Origin: Lysobacter_C viscosus
GTDB taxonomy: Bacteria; Pseudomonadota; Gammaproteobacteria; Xanthomonadales; Xanthomonadaceae
NCBI RefSeq assembly: GCF_046600715.1
Contig: NZ_JBJMAV010000005.1
Location: forward strand, 62,001-126,000
Direction: 5' to 3'
Length of the DNA stretch: 64,000 nt
Part shown: positions 36,574-46,559 of the stretch, piece by piece
Numbering within the stretch: the stretch's first letter is position 1
How the letters are laid out: each line of letters opens with the position of its first letter
Position numbers and translations under genes: made by a program
The notes under the pieces: generated by a model
The model's input: only the letters and a program-made list of their open reading frames with translations
What the model was told of the DNA's origin: nothing
Databases searched by the model: none

Positions 36574-36607
36574 CCGCGGGCACCTTCGGGTGCCCGCGGT
36601 CGTCTTG
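36574..36607 (+). terminator. UUCG-loop terminator after prc
   Basis: CCGCGGGCACC-TTCG-GGTGCCCGCGG is a perfect 11-bp stem with a TTCG tetraloop, followed by TCGTCTT. It lies 24 bases after the prc stop. Confidence 0.85.
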
Positions 36608-36743
36608 GCGCTGAAACGCTGCGTCCCGCGCCTTGCAGCCCCGAATGCCACCCTTCGCTGCGCACGACCGCGTGGCTCCCGTATCCTCCCGCCTCGCGGC
36701 GCCGTCCGGTGCCGACCGTTCCCCAGCGAGCCCGCCGGTGACC

Positions 36744-37676
36744 ATGAACGCGTCATCCATGCCGCTGCCTGCCGCACGCGGCCTCGCCGTGGCCCTGGCG
36801 CTGGCTTCGGTGTACGTGCTCTGGGGGTCCACCTACCTGGCGATCCGTTACGCACTGGAAAGCTACCCCCCGTTCCTGCTCGGGGCGTTTCGCATGGCCA
36901 CTGCCGGCGCGCTGATGTACGCGGTGCTGCGGCTGCGCGGCGCAACCCCGCCCACGTCCAGGCAGTGGCGCACGCTGGTGGTGTTGTCGATCTTCATGGT
37001 GCTGCTGTCCAACGGGCTGGTGAACCTGGCCGAGACCGAGGTCGGGTCGGGCATGGCGGCCATCGCGGTGGCGTCGATGCCGCTGTTCGCCGGCGTGTTC
37101 GCGATGCTGCGCGGTCGCCACCCGACGGGTTCGGAGTGGATCGGCCTGGTGGTGGGCTTCGCCGGCGTGGCGTGGCTCAACGCCGGCAGCAACCTGTCGG
37201 CATCCACCCTGGGCCTGGTGTGCCTGACGATCGCCCCCATCGCGTGGGCGTGGGGATCGATCTGGAGCCGTGACCAGGACCTGCCCGCGCCCTTCATGTC
37301 GGCGGCCGGGCAGATGATCGCGGGCAGCGGATGGATGCTGCTGGCCGCGCTGGTCGCCGGCGAACGGATCACCGCGATGCCGACGCTGCAGGCCACCGCC
37401 GCCCTGATGTGGCTGGTCGTTGCCGGGTCGATCTTCGGCTTCACCGCCTACATCTGGCTGCTGCACCACGTGCGGCCTGCGCTGGCCACCAGCTACGCCT
37501 ACGTCAACCCGCCCATCGCGGTGCTGTTCGGCGCGGTGATCGCCGGGGAGGTGTTCACCGCGAGCGACCTGGGTGCGATGGCGGTGATCCTGGCCGGCGT
37601 GGCGATCATTACCGTGGCCAAGGCGCGCCGCGGGCGGCCGATCGTGCCGGCGACGCCGTCGGAGCCGCCGGCATGA
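36744..37676 (+). CDS. EamA-family transporter (YedA-like)
   Basis: A 310-residue membrane protein with ten predicted helices in two EamA repeats. The opening LWGSTYLAIRYALESYPPFLLGAFRM resembles YedA-type drug/metabolite exporters. The ATG at 36744 places the first helix at the N-terminus. Its stop overlaps the rarD-like start (ATGA), so the two transporters are co-translated. The substrate is unknown. Confidence 0.88.
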   Translation: MNASSMPLPAARGLAVALALASVYVLWGSTYLAIRYALESYPPFLLGAFRMATAGALMYAVLRLRGATPPTSRQWRTLVVLSIFMVLLSNGLVNLAETEVGSGMAAIAVASMPLFAGVFAMLRGRHPTGSEWIGLVVGFAGVAWLNAGSNLSASTLGLVCLTIAPIAWAWGSIWSRDQDLPAPFMSAAGQMIAGSGWMLLAALVAGERITAMPTLQATAALMWLVVAGSIFGFTAYIWLLHHVRPALATSYAYVNPPIAVLFGAVIAGEVFTASDLGAMAVILAGVAIITVAKARRGRPIVPATPSEPPA

Positions 37677-38581
37677 ACGCGGGAATGACCGACTACCGGC
37701 GCGGGCTGTGGATGGCGACGGGGGCGTTCGTCATCTGGGGACTGATGCCGCTTTACTGGCATTTGCTGAAAGCGGTGCCGTCGCTGCAGATCATCGCCCA
37801 CCGGATCGTCTGGAGCGCGGTGCTGGTGCTGGGCTGGCTGTTCTTCAAGCACGGCGCGCGCTGGCTGCGGGCGGTACGCGAGCAGCCGCGACTGGCCGGG
37901 CTGCTGGCGTTGAGCGGGGTGTTCATCGCCTTCAACTGGGGCCTGTACATCTGGGCCGTCAACGCCGGGCATGTGGTCGAGACCAGCCTGGGGTACTTCA
38001 TCAACCCCCTGCTCAACGTGGTCCTGGGCGTGGTGCTGCTGCGCGAGCGGCTGCGCAGCGCTCAGTGGGTGGCCGTGGCCATCGCCACAACCGGCGTGCT
38101 GTGGCTGACCTTCAACTACGGCAGCTTCCCCTGGATCGCACTGGTACTGGCCGGCTCGTTCGCGATGTACGGCTTCATCCGCAAGATGACCGCGATCGAC
38201 TCGCTGCCCGGCCTGGGCATCGAAAGCGGCTACCTGCTGCTGCCCGCGCTGGCCTTGCTGCTGTGGGGCGAGTCGACCGGGCAGGGCCACGTTCTGGACG
38301 CCTGGTGGCCGTGGACGGATGCATTGCTGGTGCTGGGGGGCGCGCTGACCGCGCTCCCGCTGATCGGCTTCGCCTATGCAGTGCGTCGCGTGCCGCTGTC
38401 CACCGTGGGGGTGCTGCAGTACCTGGCCCCCACCTTGCAACTGGTGTGCGGGGTGGCGGTGCTGGGCGAGCCGTTCGGCCGCGACCGGGTAGTCGGCTTC
38501 GTGCTGATCTGGATTGCGCTGGCGGTGTACGCGGTCGACGGCCTATTGCGGTCACGCCGACCGGCGGTGACGGCCGGCTGA
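37673..38581 (+). CDS. rarD: EamA-family transporter RarD
   Basis: A 302-residue protein with ten helices and the RarD signatures GLMPLYWHLLKAVPSLQIIAHRIVWS and NWGLYIWAVNAGHVVETSLGYFINPLLNV. RarD proteins are uncharacterised exporters linked to chloramphenicol sensitivity by name only. It begins in the ATGA shared with the upstream EamA gene. Confidence 0.92.
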   Translation: MNAGMTDYRRGLWMATGAFVIWGLMPLYWHLLKAVPSLQIIAHRIVWSAVLVLGWLFFKHGARWLRAVREQPRLAGLLALSGVFIAFNWGLYIWAVNAGHVVETSLGYFINPLLNVVLGVVLLRERLRSAQWVAVAIATTGVLWLTFNYGSFPWIALVLAGSFAMYGFIRKMTAIDSLPGLGIESGYLLLPALALLLWGESTGQGHVLDAWWPWTDALLVLGGALTALPLIGFAYAVRRVPLSTVGVLQYLAPTLQLVCGVAVLGEPFGRDRVVGFVLIWIALAVYAVDGLLRSRRPAVTAG

Positions 38582-38603
38582 CCGCCACCGCCGCGGTGGG
38601 ACA

Positions 38604-39920
38604 TTACGCCGCGCGCAATGCGTCGGTGACCGGCATGCGCGCCGCGCGCAGTGCCGGGAACAGCCCGCCGACCAGGCCGATGCCCAGCGCCCACTTCAGC
38701 CCGGTCCACAGCAGCTCGGGCGATACCTGGAACTGGAACACCACCTGGCTGAAGTTCTGGCCCAGGGTGCTGACGCTGTAGCCGTTGAAGATCACCCACG
38801 CCAGTGCCGCGCCCAGCACGCCGCCAAGCAGCGCGAGCAGCATCGTCTCCAGCATCACCGCCACCACCACCGGCACCCCGCGGAACCCCAGCGCCCGCAT
38901 CGTCGCGATCTCGCGCGCGCGCCCGGCGACCGCCGCATACATGGTGTTGAGTGCGCCGAACACCGCGCCGATGGCCATGATCGCGCCGATCACCGTGCCC
39001 AGGATGGTGATCAGCTTGGTCAGGCCCTCGGACTGCTTGGCGTAGTAGTCGCGCGTGGTCTGCACGTCCAGCTTCAAGCGGGGGTCGCCCGCAAGCGCGG
39101 CCTTGAGCCGGTCGAAGCCCTCCTTGCCATCCAGGCCGACGGTGATCGACTGGAACGAGGTGCGGTTGTAGGTGGACGCGAGCGTCTCGCCGTCGGCCCA
39201 CAGTTCCGAATCGTGCGAGTCGCCGGAAGCGAACACGCCCACCACGGTCCAGTCCTGGTTGACCAGTTCGATCGAACGCCCGACTTCCAGCCCCTCGAAC
39301 TTGGTTTGGGCACCTTGGCCCACGACCAGTTCGCGCAGTCCCGGTTCGAACCTGCGGCCCTCCACGATCTCCACCTGCGGCCGCAACGCCCAGCCCTGCG
39401 GGCCGACCCCACGCAGCTGTGCATTGGCGTCCATGCCGTCGCCCTTGCTGACCAGGTTGATGACCTGCGAAAGCTCCGGCGAGACCTGTCCGCGCCCGTC
39501 ATCGGCCTTGGCGATACCGGCCAGGCTGCCGACCAGCGGCACCTGGTCGCGGGTGATGACCGAATTGGTCTCGGCCTGCGAGCCCCCGCGCAGGATGATC
39601 GCGGTGCTTTCGCTGCCGGTCTGCTGCAACGTGGCCTGGAACCCTTCGCCCATTGCCAGCATCGCCACCAGCACCCCGACCACCCCGGCGATGCCGATCA
39701 CGATCACGCTGGACGCGCCCCAGCGCTGGGGCAGGCTGGCCAGCCCGACCCCCGCCACCGCCAGCGCCTGCCGCCCGCGCCGGGTCAGCGCCAGCCACAA
39801 CGCCAGCAGCACCACCGCGCCGAGCACGGCCTGCCACGGCGCCATCGTCCAGGCGACCAGCCCGGCGACCAGCGCGAGCAGGATGCCGAGGTTCACCAGC
39901 CACTTCTTCATGCCTTTCAT
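38604..39920 (-). CDS. MacB-type ABC transporter permease (second of two)
   Basis: A 438-residue FtsX/MacB-type permease. Helices lie near residues 12-50 and 70-92, a periplasmic MacB core domain spans about 95-285, and three helices follow near 295, 345 and 400. The core includes GRRFEPGLRELVVGQGAQ and VVGVFASGDSHDSELWADG; the FtsX signature MRALGFRGVPVVVAVMLE is present. It is last in a minus-strand operon of adaptor, ATPase and two permeases, 21 bases after the other permease. Confidence 0.88.
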   Translation of the reverse strand: MKGMKKWLVNLGILLALVAGLVAWTMAPWQAVLGAVVLLALWLALTRRGRQALAVAGVGLASLPQRWGASSVIVIGIAGVVGVLVAMLAMGEGFQATLQQTGSESTAIILRGGSQAETNSVITRDQVPLVGSLAGIAKADDGRGQVSPELSQVINLVSKGDGMDANAQLRGVGPQGWALRPQVEIVEGRRFEPGLRELVVGQGAQTKFEGLEVGRSIELVNQDWTVVGVFASGDSHDSELWADGETLASTYNRTSFQSITVGLDGKEGFDRLKAALAGDPRLKLDVQTTRDYYAKQSEGLTKLITILGTVIGAIMAIGAVFGALNTMYAAVAGRAREIATMRALGFRGVPVVVAVMLETMLLALLGGVLGAALAWVIFNGYSVSTLGQNFSQVVFQFQVSPELLWTGLKWALGIGLVGGLFPALRAARMPVTDALRAA

Positions 39921-39941
39921 TGCCTGTTCTCCGTGGTGGTG

Positions 39942-41099
39942 TCAGCGGCCGGCCAGCGCGTCGACGATGTTCAGCCGCATCGCGCGCAACGCCGGCAACA
40001 GGCCGACCAGCACGCCGATCGCCGCCATCAGTGCCAGGCCGACGGCCCAGGTCTGGCCGGGAACGCCCGGCAACTGGATCATCCCGCCGCTGGCCGCACC
40101 CACCGCGGGCATGATCGCCGCGGCAATGCCCAGTCCGATCGCACCGCCCAGCACCAGCAGCAGCACCGACTCGGCCAGCACCAGCATCAGCACGCTGCGG
40201 TTGGAGAAGCCGATCGTCTTCAGCACCGCCAGCTCGGGGATGCGTTCGCGCACCGCCTGCGCCATGGTGTTGCCGGTCAACAGCAGCAGGGTGAAGAACA
40301 CCGCGCCCATGATCGCGGTGACGATCAAACCGATGTCGGCGAACTGCTTGGCAAAGGCCTGGTTGAACGCCTGCTCGGTCTGGGTCTTGGTTTCGTGGTC
40401 GGAGTTCTCGCTGAGCGCGTCGATTGCACGCGCCACCGCTGTCGCGTCGCCCGCGTCGGTCAGCTTGACCATGTACCAGCCGACCTTGCCCTTGACGTAG
40501 TCGTTGGCCTCGTCGAAGTACGCCCAGTGGAACAGCAGCTGGTTCTCCTCGCCGCGGCGCTTGCTGTCGGCAACGTCGAAGATGGCGCGCAACGTCAGCG
40601 GCCACGCGTTGTCGCCGCCGCGGGGGAAGATCGTCGCCTGCAGGGGAATGGTGTCGCCGACCTTCCAGCCGTGGCGATCGGCCAGCGCGCGGCCCACCAC
40701 CGCGCCGGTGCGGTCCGCCTCGAACGCCGCCATCTGCTCGCCGGCGATCCGGTACTCCGGATACAGGTCGAAGTAGTCCGGACCGATCGAGAAGTTGGGG
40801 AAGAAGTTCTTCGGGTCCCGGTAGATGCCGCCGAACCAGGCCGCGTAGGACACCTCCTCGACGCCGTCGACGGCTTCGATCTGCGACAGCAGGCGGTAGG
40901 GCAGCATCTGGGTGATCGACAGGCGCGATGCGACGACCATGCGGTCGGCGCCGGCGACGCTGCCGCCCGCATTGAACGCCACGCGCACCGAGTCGAGCAT
41001 CCCGAACAGCAGGAACGCGGCGACCACCGACAGCAGCGTCAGGAACGTGCGGGTCTTGCTGCGGAACAGTGCGGCCCAGATCAGGTGCAGGTATTTCAT
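39942..41099 (-). CDS. MacB-type ABC transporter permease (first of two)
   Basis: A 385-residue FtsX-type permease: one N-terminal helix (about 18-35, FLTLLSVVAAFLLFGML), a periplasmic domain (about 40-255) and three C-terminal helices, with the signature ELAVLKTIGFSNRSVLMLVLAE. It is related to, but quite different from, the second permease, so the transporter is probably a heterodimer. The ATG at 41099 is used. Confidence 0.88.
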   Translation of the reverse strand: MKYLHLIWAALFRSKTRTFLTLLSVVAAFLLFGMLDSVRVAFNAGGSVAGADRMVVASRLSITQMLPYRLLSQIEAVDGVEEVSYAAWFGGIYRDPKNFFPNFSIGPDYFDLYPEYRIAGEQMAAFEADRTGAVVGRALADRHGWKVGDTIPLQATIFPRGGDNAWPLTLRAIFDVADSKRRGEENQLLFHWAYFDEANDYVKGKVGWYMVKLTDAGDATAVARAIDALSENSDHETKTQTEQAFNQAFAKQFADIGLIVTAIMGAVFFTLLLLTGNTMAQAVRERIPELAVLKTIGFSNRSVLMLVLAESVLLLVLGGAIGLGIAAAIMPAVGAASGGMIQLPGVPGQTWAVGLALMAAIGVLVGLLPALRAMRLNIVDALAGR

Positions 41100-41155
41100 G
41101 ATGGCTTCCTTGTGCGTTCGACCACCTCCCGTGCGCGGCACGGGAGGGCATCGGA

Positions 41156-41848
<693 letters not shown>

Positions 41849-41906
41849 GGCGGGTTCCCCGGGTTCGGATTCGGTGGGCGGTGCGAGGTGGCGGGCTGCG
41901 GCGGGG

Positions 41907-43157
41907 TCAGGATTCTTCATCGTCTTCTCCGATCCGGATCGCATCGCCATCGGCCAGGTCGGCCGGCGGATCCAGGACCAGGGTGTCGCCGCCGGCCAGG
42001 CCCTCGGTGACTTCGCGGTCATCGCCCAGGGTGCGACCCACGGCGACCTCGCGCCGCTGGACCGCGTCGCCGTCGACGACGAATGCGACCTGGCTGCCGT
42101 CGCGCGTCACGATCGAGGTGGCCGGCACCAGCACGCCGCGCGGGCGTTCCGGCTCGTCCTTCGACGCGGCCTTTTCCAGGAAGCTCACCCGCACGCCCAT
42201 GTCCGGGACGATGCGGTCGTCGCGTTCCAGCAGCGCGATGCGCACCTTGACCGTCGCCTTGCTGCGGTCGGCGGTCGGGATGATCGCGATCACCTCGCCC
42301 GGGATGCGCCAGTCCGGGTAGGCATTGAGCGTGGCCTGCACCGGCATCTTCGGCTGGACCCGGCCGATGAAGGCTTCGCCGACGTCGACCTCGACCTCCA
42401 GCGAATCCATGTCGACGATCGTGCCGATGCCGGTGCGGGTGAAGCCGCCACCGGCCGACAGCGGCGAAACGATCTCGCCGGGTTGCGCGGCCTTGGCGAT
42501 CACCACGCCGGCGAAGGGCGCGCGTACCACCGTGTTGTCCACGCCCTGGCTGGCGATGCGCAGCTGGTCACCGGCGACCCGGGCATTGCTTTGCACCGTC
42601 GCCAGCTGGGCGCGCAGGGCATCGCGTTGCGCCACCGCCTGCTCGTACTGCGACTGCGACACCAGTTGCCCGCCGACCAGCTCGCCCAGGCGTGCCGCGT
42701 TGGCCTCGGCCTCGCGCAGCTGTGCACGACTGCCGGCGATCTGGCTGCGCGCGGCCGCCAGCTGCGAGGCGGCGAGGGTGCGTTGGGCGCCGGCGTCCAC
42801 CGGGTCCAGGGTCGCCATCACCTGGCCGGCTTCGACCCGCTGGCCTTCCTCGATCAGCACCTCGCGCACCTTGCCGGTGATCTTGGCCGACACCGTGGCC
42901 ATGCGACGGGCCACCACGTAGCCGGTGGCATCGAGCACCGAGGCGCTGGCGCCACCACTGCCGCCGATGGCGACGGCCTGCGCGGTGCGCACCTCCGGCG
43001 CGGCGTTGCGGGCCAGGACGAACCACGCGACGAGCACGGCGAGCAGGACGGCCGCCGCGATGGCCAGGCCGATCCACATCGCACGCCGCGATTCCTTCGG
43101 CGGCGGGGCGCTGCGGTCGATGCGAAGCTGCTTGAGCAGGTCAGCCGAGTCGTTCAT
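41907..43157 (-). CDS. Efflux periplasmic adaptor (MacA/HlyD type)
   Basis: A 416-residue membrane-fusion protein with one N-terminal anchor (about 27-48), a biotinyl-lipoyl-like domain around ITGKVREVLIEEGQRVEAGQVMATLDP, a helical hairpin (about 118-190) and beta-barrel and membrane-proximal domains after it. It is the first gene of the transporter proper and would connect the two permeases to an outer-membrane channel, which is not encoded here. Confidence 0.9.
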   Translation of the reverse strand: MNDSADLLKQLRIDRSAPPPKESRRAMWIGLAIAAAVLLAVLVAWFVLARNAAPEVRTAQAVAIGGSGGASASVLDATGYVVARRMATVSAKITGKVREVLIEEGQRVEAGQVMATLDPVDAGAQRTLAASQLAAARSQIAGSRAQLREAEANAARLGELVGGQLVSQSQYEQAVAQRDALRAQLATVQSNARVAGDQLRIASQGVDNTVVRAPFAGVVIAKAAQPGEIVSPLSAGGGFTRTGIGTIVDMDSLEVEVDVGEAFIGRVQPKMPVQATLNAYPDWRIPGEVIAIIPTADRSKATVKVRIALLERDDRIVPDMGVRVSFLEKAASKDEPERPRGVLVPATSIVTRDGSQVAFVVDGDAVQRREVAVGRTLGDDREVTEGLAGGDTLVLDPPADLADGDAIRIGEDDEES

Positions 43158-43254
43158 GCCGGTCCATGACGTGTGAAAGCGCGGAGTGTGACCCCTCCAC
43201 CGGGCGGTTCCAACCTGCCGATTGTCACTTTCGACGCCGTGCGGCTCCCCCGCA

Positions 43255-43572
43255 TCACGCCCGGGCGCTCGCGATCACCGCCTGCAGCGCCTTGAGATGG
43301 CGGTCGACCGCCTTGCGTCCCGGCGTGGTCAGCCGGTACCAGGTAACGGGTTTGCGCTCCACGAAGTCGCGGCGCAGCGCGATGTAACCGGCATCCTCCA
43401 GCCGCCTGAGCTGCGAGCCGAGGTTGCCGTCGGTCAGTTGCAGCTGCTGCTTGAACGCGGCGAAGCTGATCTCGCCATGCCGCGCCAGCAGCACCCCGAT
43501 CGCCAGGCGGACGCGGTGTTCGAGCTGCGGGTCCAGGGCGTCGAGCGGGTTGGCGCTGTCGGAGGTGGCCAT
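43255..43572 (-). CDS. Winged-helix transcriptional regulator
   Basis: A 105-residue DNA-binding protein of the small winged-helix type (MarR/PadR-like, transcriptional regulator with HTH_27-like fold). The recognition region is AFKQQLQLTDGNLGSQLRRLEDAGYIALRR, followed by the wing RKPVTWYRLTTPGRKAVDRHL. It sits between a small membrane protein gene and the transporter operon on the same strand. A palindrome upstream of the gene pair (44223-44241) is its likely operator, which suggests autoregulation and control of the exporter. Confidence 0.85.
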   Translation of the reverse strand: MATSDSANPLDALDPQLEHRVRLAIGVLLARHGEISFAAFKQQLQLTDGNLGSQLRRLEDAGYIALRRDFVERKPVTWYRLTTPGRKAVDRHLKALQAVIASARA

Positions 43573-43580
43573 GTCCGCGC

Positions 43581-44150
43581 TCAGGCGGGGTCGGTGGCGG
43601 CGGCGCGTTGGGCCGACCATCCGGCCCACGCCAGCGACAGGCCGATGGCCACGCCGGTCATCGTCCAGGTGTAGGGCAGGGCGAACACCGTCAGCACCGC
43701 AAAGGCTGCCAGCATGACCAGGCCGCTCCACAGCAGCGGCCTCTCCAGGTGCACGCCGGCCAGGGCGTACACCAGGCCCGCGACCAGCAGGAAGTTCGGC
43801 ACCGCCTCGCTGAAGGGAATGCGTCCGACGATGCCCGGCAACGTGCACAGCAGGAAGCCCAGGCCGCCCACCAGCCAATGCAGGCCGTGGCGCCATCCGT
43901 CGGTGGTGTCGTTGATGCCGGTGCGGCGCGCATCGCGGGCGCCCAGCCACCAGCTCAGCAGGCCACCGCCGAAGCCGGCGACCAGCCAGTACGGCCCTGC
44001 GATGCGGGGCGCGAAGTCGGGCAGGGCGAAGCCGACCGGGACCAGCACCGCCCACAGGAAGTAGATCGCCGGCACGCCCAGCGGCTGGTCGTGCCGGCGC
44101 ACGGCGGTGGCGACGTAATCGAGGTCCTGCTGGATGCGCTGGGTGGTCAT
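43581..44150 (-). CDS. Small polytopic membrane protein paired with the winged-helix regulator
   Basis: A 189-residue protein with about six hydrophobic helices. It begins with a soluble helix containing IQQDLDYVATAVRRHDQPLGVP, a pattern found in unnamed membrane proteins encoded beside PadR-like regulators. I do not recognise a function; it may sense the inducer of the regulator or assist the exporter (inference). Its stop lies 8 bases before the regulator start. Confidence 0.72.
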   Translation of the reverse strand: MTTQRIQQDLDYVATAVRRHDQPLGVPAIYFLWAVLVPVGFALPDFAPRIAGPYWLVAGFGGGLLSWWLGARDARRTGINDTTDGWRHGLHWLVGGLGFLLCTLPGIVGRIPFSEAVPNFLLVAGLVYALAGVHLERPLLWSGLVMLAAFAVLTVFALPYTWTMTGVAIGLSLAWAGWSAQRAAATDPA

Positions 44151-44222
44151 GGCGGTTCTCCCGGGTGGTGGACTTGGTTGGCTGCACTGGCCGCCTGGTG
44201 CAGCGCAGCGGCCGGGCAAGAG

Positions 44223-44241
44223 TACTCTGAAATACAGAGTA
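44223..44241. promoter_or_regulatory. Palindromic operator candidate TACTCTG-N5-CAGAGTA
   Basis: A perfect 7-bp inverted repeat with spacer AAATA, conspicuously AT-rich for this genome, about 70 bases upstream of the membrane-protein/regulator pair on the minus strand. GTATACT-like bases around it could be part of a promoter. Its size and place suit a dimeric winged-helix repressor. Confidence 0.6.
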
Positions 44242-44410
44242 TGCAAGTGACCCGCTACCAATCCGGACCGCCCGTCAGTCGTTGGTCGCAGTTGCCACAC
44301 GCGAGCGGGCACGGCCGGGCGGGGCGCCCCGGCCCGCCGTGCCGAGGACGGGTTGCATCGGTCCCGGGCTGCGCCGCGGTCGCTGCGCGCGCAGGCGCAA
44401 CCGGCGCGGA

Positions 44411-45802
44411 TCAGGCGCCGAAGCGCTCGCCCAGCATCGCGAAGGCCGACCGCAGCCCCTGCGCCTCGCCCCCGAACGGGTGGCCCGGTCGCTCGGCGTC
44501 GTTCCAGGAAAATACGTCAAGGTGTGCCCACGGCATGCCGGCCGGCACGAACCGCTCCAGGTACAGCGCGGCGCTGATCGAGCCGGCCATCTTCGATGGA
44601 CCGCCGTTGGCCAGGTCGGCGATGTTGCTGGTCAGGTAGCGCAGGTAAGGACGCCACAGCGGCATCCGCCAGACCGGGTCGCGCTGGCTTGCGCCGGCGT
44701 CCAGCCATTGCTGGGCAAGCGCGTCGTCGTTGCAGTACAGGGCCGGCAGTTCCGGTCCCAGCGCGATGCGCGCCGCCCCGGTAAGGGTGGCGAAGTCGAC
44801 GATCATGGCCGGTTGCAGTTCGCCTGCGTAGGTGAGTGCATCGCACAGCACCACCCGGCCCTCCGCGTCGGTGTTGTCGATCTCGATGCTCAGGCCCTGC
44901 CGGGTGTCGATGACGTCGCCCGGACGGAACGCATCCGGGCCCACCGCATTCTCGACCGCCGGCACCAGCAACGTGATGCGCAGCGGCAGCCTGCGCGCCA
45001 TGATCCATTCGGCCAGCGCGATCGCGTGTGCCGCGCCGCCCATGTCCTTCTTCATCCAGCGCATCCCGTCGGCGGGCTTGAGGTCGAGGCCGCCGGTGTC
45101 GAAGCACACGCCCTTGCCGACGATGGCGACGTGCGGATGCCCCTCATCCCCCCAGGCCAGCGAGATCAAGCGGGGTGCGCGGTGGCTCGCCCGGCCGACC
45201 GCGTGGATCGCGGGGAAGTTCTTTTCCAGCAGGTCGTCGCCGCCGACCACATTGATCCGGGCGCCATGGCGTTGCGCGATTTCGCAGGCCACCTGCTCAA
45301 GCTGGTCCGGGCCCATGTGTTCGGTGGGCGTGTTGACCAGGTCGCGCACGCGCACGCATGCGGCCAGTGCATCCAGCGCGGCGGTATCGCCGGCGTCGAT
45401 GGCCAGGCGGGCCGGCAGGCGCGGGGGCTTCTTGTATCGGTCGAAGCGGTACGCCCCCAGTCCCCAGCCCAGCTGCAGCGCCTGGCGCTGGTCGTCCTGC
45501 AGGTCACCGCCCACGGACCATGTGCCCGGTGGCAGCGACATCGGCACGTGACCGTAGCTGGCCGGGTCGAGCGGGTCGCCGATGCCGACCACCGCGCCGG
45601 CGATGCCGCCCTGGCCATCGGCCAGGGTCATCACCGTGCCGGGCGATGCGTCGAAACCCTGCGCCTTGACCCAACCGGCGACCACGGCCGGTTGCGCGTC
45701 GCGCCAGGCGGCCAGCGACGCCCGGTCCACCAGGTGCAGCGGCTGGGCGTCGCGCGCATCGGCGGCATCGGTGAAGCAGGCGGGCAAGGGGACGTCGGTC
45801 AT
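44411..45802 (-). CDS. Leucyl-aminopeptidase-family protein (M17)
   Basis: A 463-residue cytosolic aminopeptidase. The C-terminal catalytic domain has GKGVCFDTGGLDLKP with Lys and Asp metal ligands, MKKDMGGAA, and the M17 signature NTDAEGR followed by DALTYA. The N-terminal domain is divergent, closer to the PepB-like group than to PepA. It would hydrolyse N-terminal residues from peptides using two metal ions. The start overlaps the end of the HAD gene by four bases (ATGA). Confidence 0.92.
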   Translation of the reverse strand: MTDVPLPACFTDAADARDAQPLHLVDRASLAAWRDAQPAVVAGWVKAQGFDASPGTVMTLADGQGGIAGAVVGIGDPLDPASYGHVPMSLPPGTWSVGGDLQDDQRQALQLGWGLGAYRFDRYKKPPRLPARLAIDAGDTAALDALAACVRVRDLVNTPTEHMGPDQLEQVACEIAQRHGARINVVGGDDLLEKNFPAIHAVGRASHRAPRLISLAWGDEGHPHVAIVGKGVCFDTGGLDLKPADGMRWMKKDMGGAAHAIALAEWIMARRLPLRITLLVPAVENAVGPDAFRPGDVIDTRQGLSIEIDNTDAEGRVVLCDALTYAGELQPAMIVDFATLTGAARIALGPELPALYCNDDALAQQWLDAGASQRDPVWRMPLWRPYLRYLTSNIADLANGGPSKMAGSISAALYLERFVPAGMPWAHLDVFSWNDAERPGHPFGGEAQGLRSAFAMLGERFGA

Positions 45803-46515
45803 GGTCGGTTCGTTTCCAGGGCATGCGCCGTGTCCAGCCAGTCGGCCAGGGCGGCAAGGGTGGGAAATTGCAGGTCGGGCTCGAGCTGGCGGTGGGGCCA
45901 CTCGCGCGCCTCGCGGTTGATCCAGCAGCTGCGCAGGCCGGCGCGGTGGGCGCCGACCACGTCCATCTCCACGTCATCGCCCACGTGCAGCACCGTGCCG
46001 GGACTGCAGGACAGGCGCTCGCACGCGGCATGGAAGATGCTGGCGTCGGGCTTGGCCACGCCGTGTTCGCGTGCGCCCAACTGGAACTGGAACAGGTGCA
46101 TCAGGCCGATGGTACGAAGGCATGCGTTGCCGTTGCTGAGGGCGGCCAGCGGCACCCTGCCGGCCATCCGCTGCAGCGCATCGACGCTGTCGGGGTAGTG
46201 CTCGACGTCGCAACGGGCGGCGAAGAAGGCCTCGAACGCGGCGTCCACCAGGGACGCATCGTCGCCGGCTTCCTCGAACATGTGCTGCAACGCCAGCCGG
46301 CGCAGCTGGGTGAAGTCGTGCGACATGTCGGGCCGCTCGCTGCCCATGCGTTCGCGCAGTTCGCGGGAGGCCGTTACCGGCCAGCGCCCGGCCGTTCGCG
46401 GGGCGTGTTCGCGCAACCACGCGGCCAGCGCATCCTCGGCGCGCACGATCACCGGCGCGATCGGCCAGATCGTGTCGTCGAGGTCCAGGGTGATCGCGTG
46501 GACGGGGAAACTCAC
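45799..46515 (-). CDS. HAD-family phosphatase (YigB-like)
   Basis: A 238-residue HAD hydrolase: motif I is LDLDDTIW with the nucleophile Asp, motif II is ALSNGN, motif III is the Lys in GVAKPD, and motif IV is HVGDDVEMDV. The alpha-helical cap follows motif I. It resembles YigB, which dephosphorylates FMN and other small phosphoesters. In many relatives yigB follows xerC; here it lies elsewhere and is translationally coupled to the aminopeptidase. Confidence 0.88.
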   Translation of the reverse strand: MSFPVHAITLDLDDTIWPIAPVIVRAEDALAAWLREHAPRTAGRWPVTASRELRERMGSERPDMSHDFTQLRRLALQHMFEEAGDDASLVDAAFEAFFAARCDVEHYPDSVDALQRMAGRVPLAALSNGNACLRTIGLMHLFQFQLGAREHGVAKPDASIFHAACERLSCSPGTVLHVGDDVEMDVVGAHRAGLRSCWINREAREWPHRQLEPDLQFPTLAALADWLDTAHALETNRP

Positions 46516-46559
46516 CGGTCGATTCTAACGCCGCGCACACCGCCGGGACCCCACCCGCC

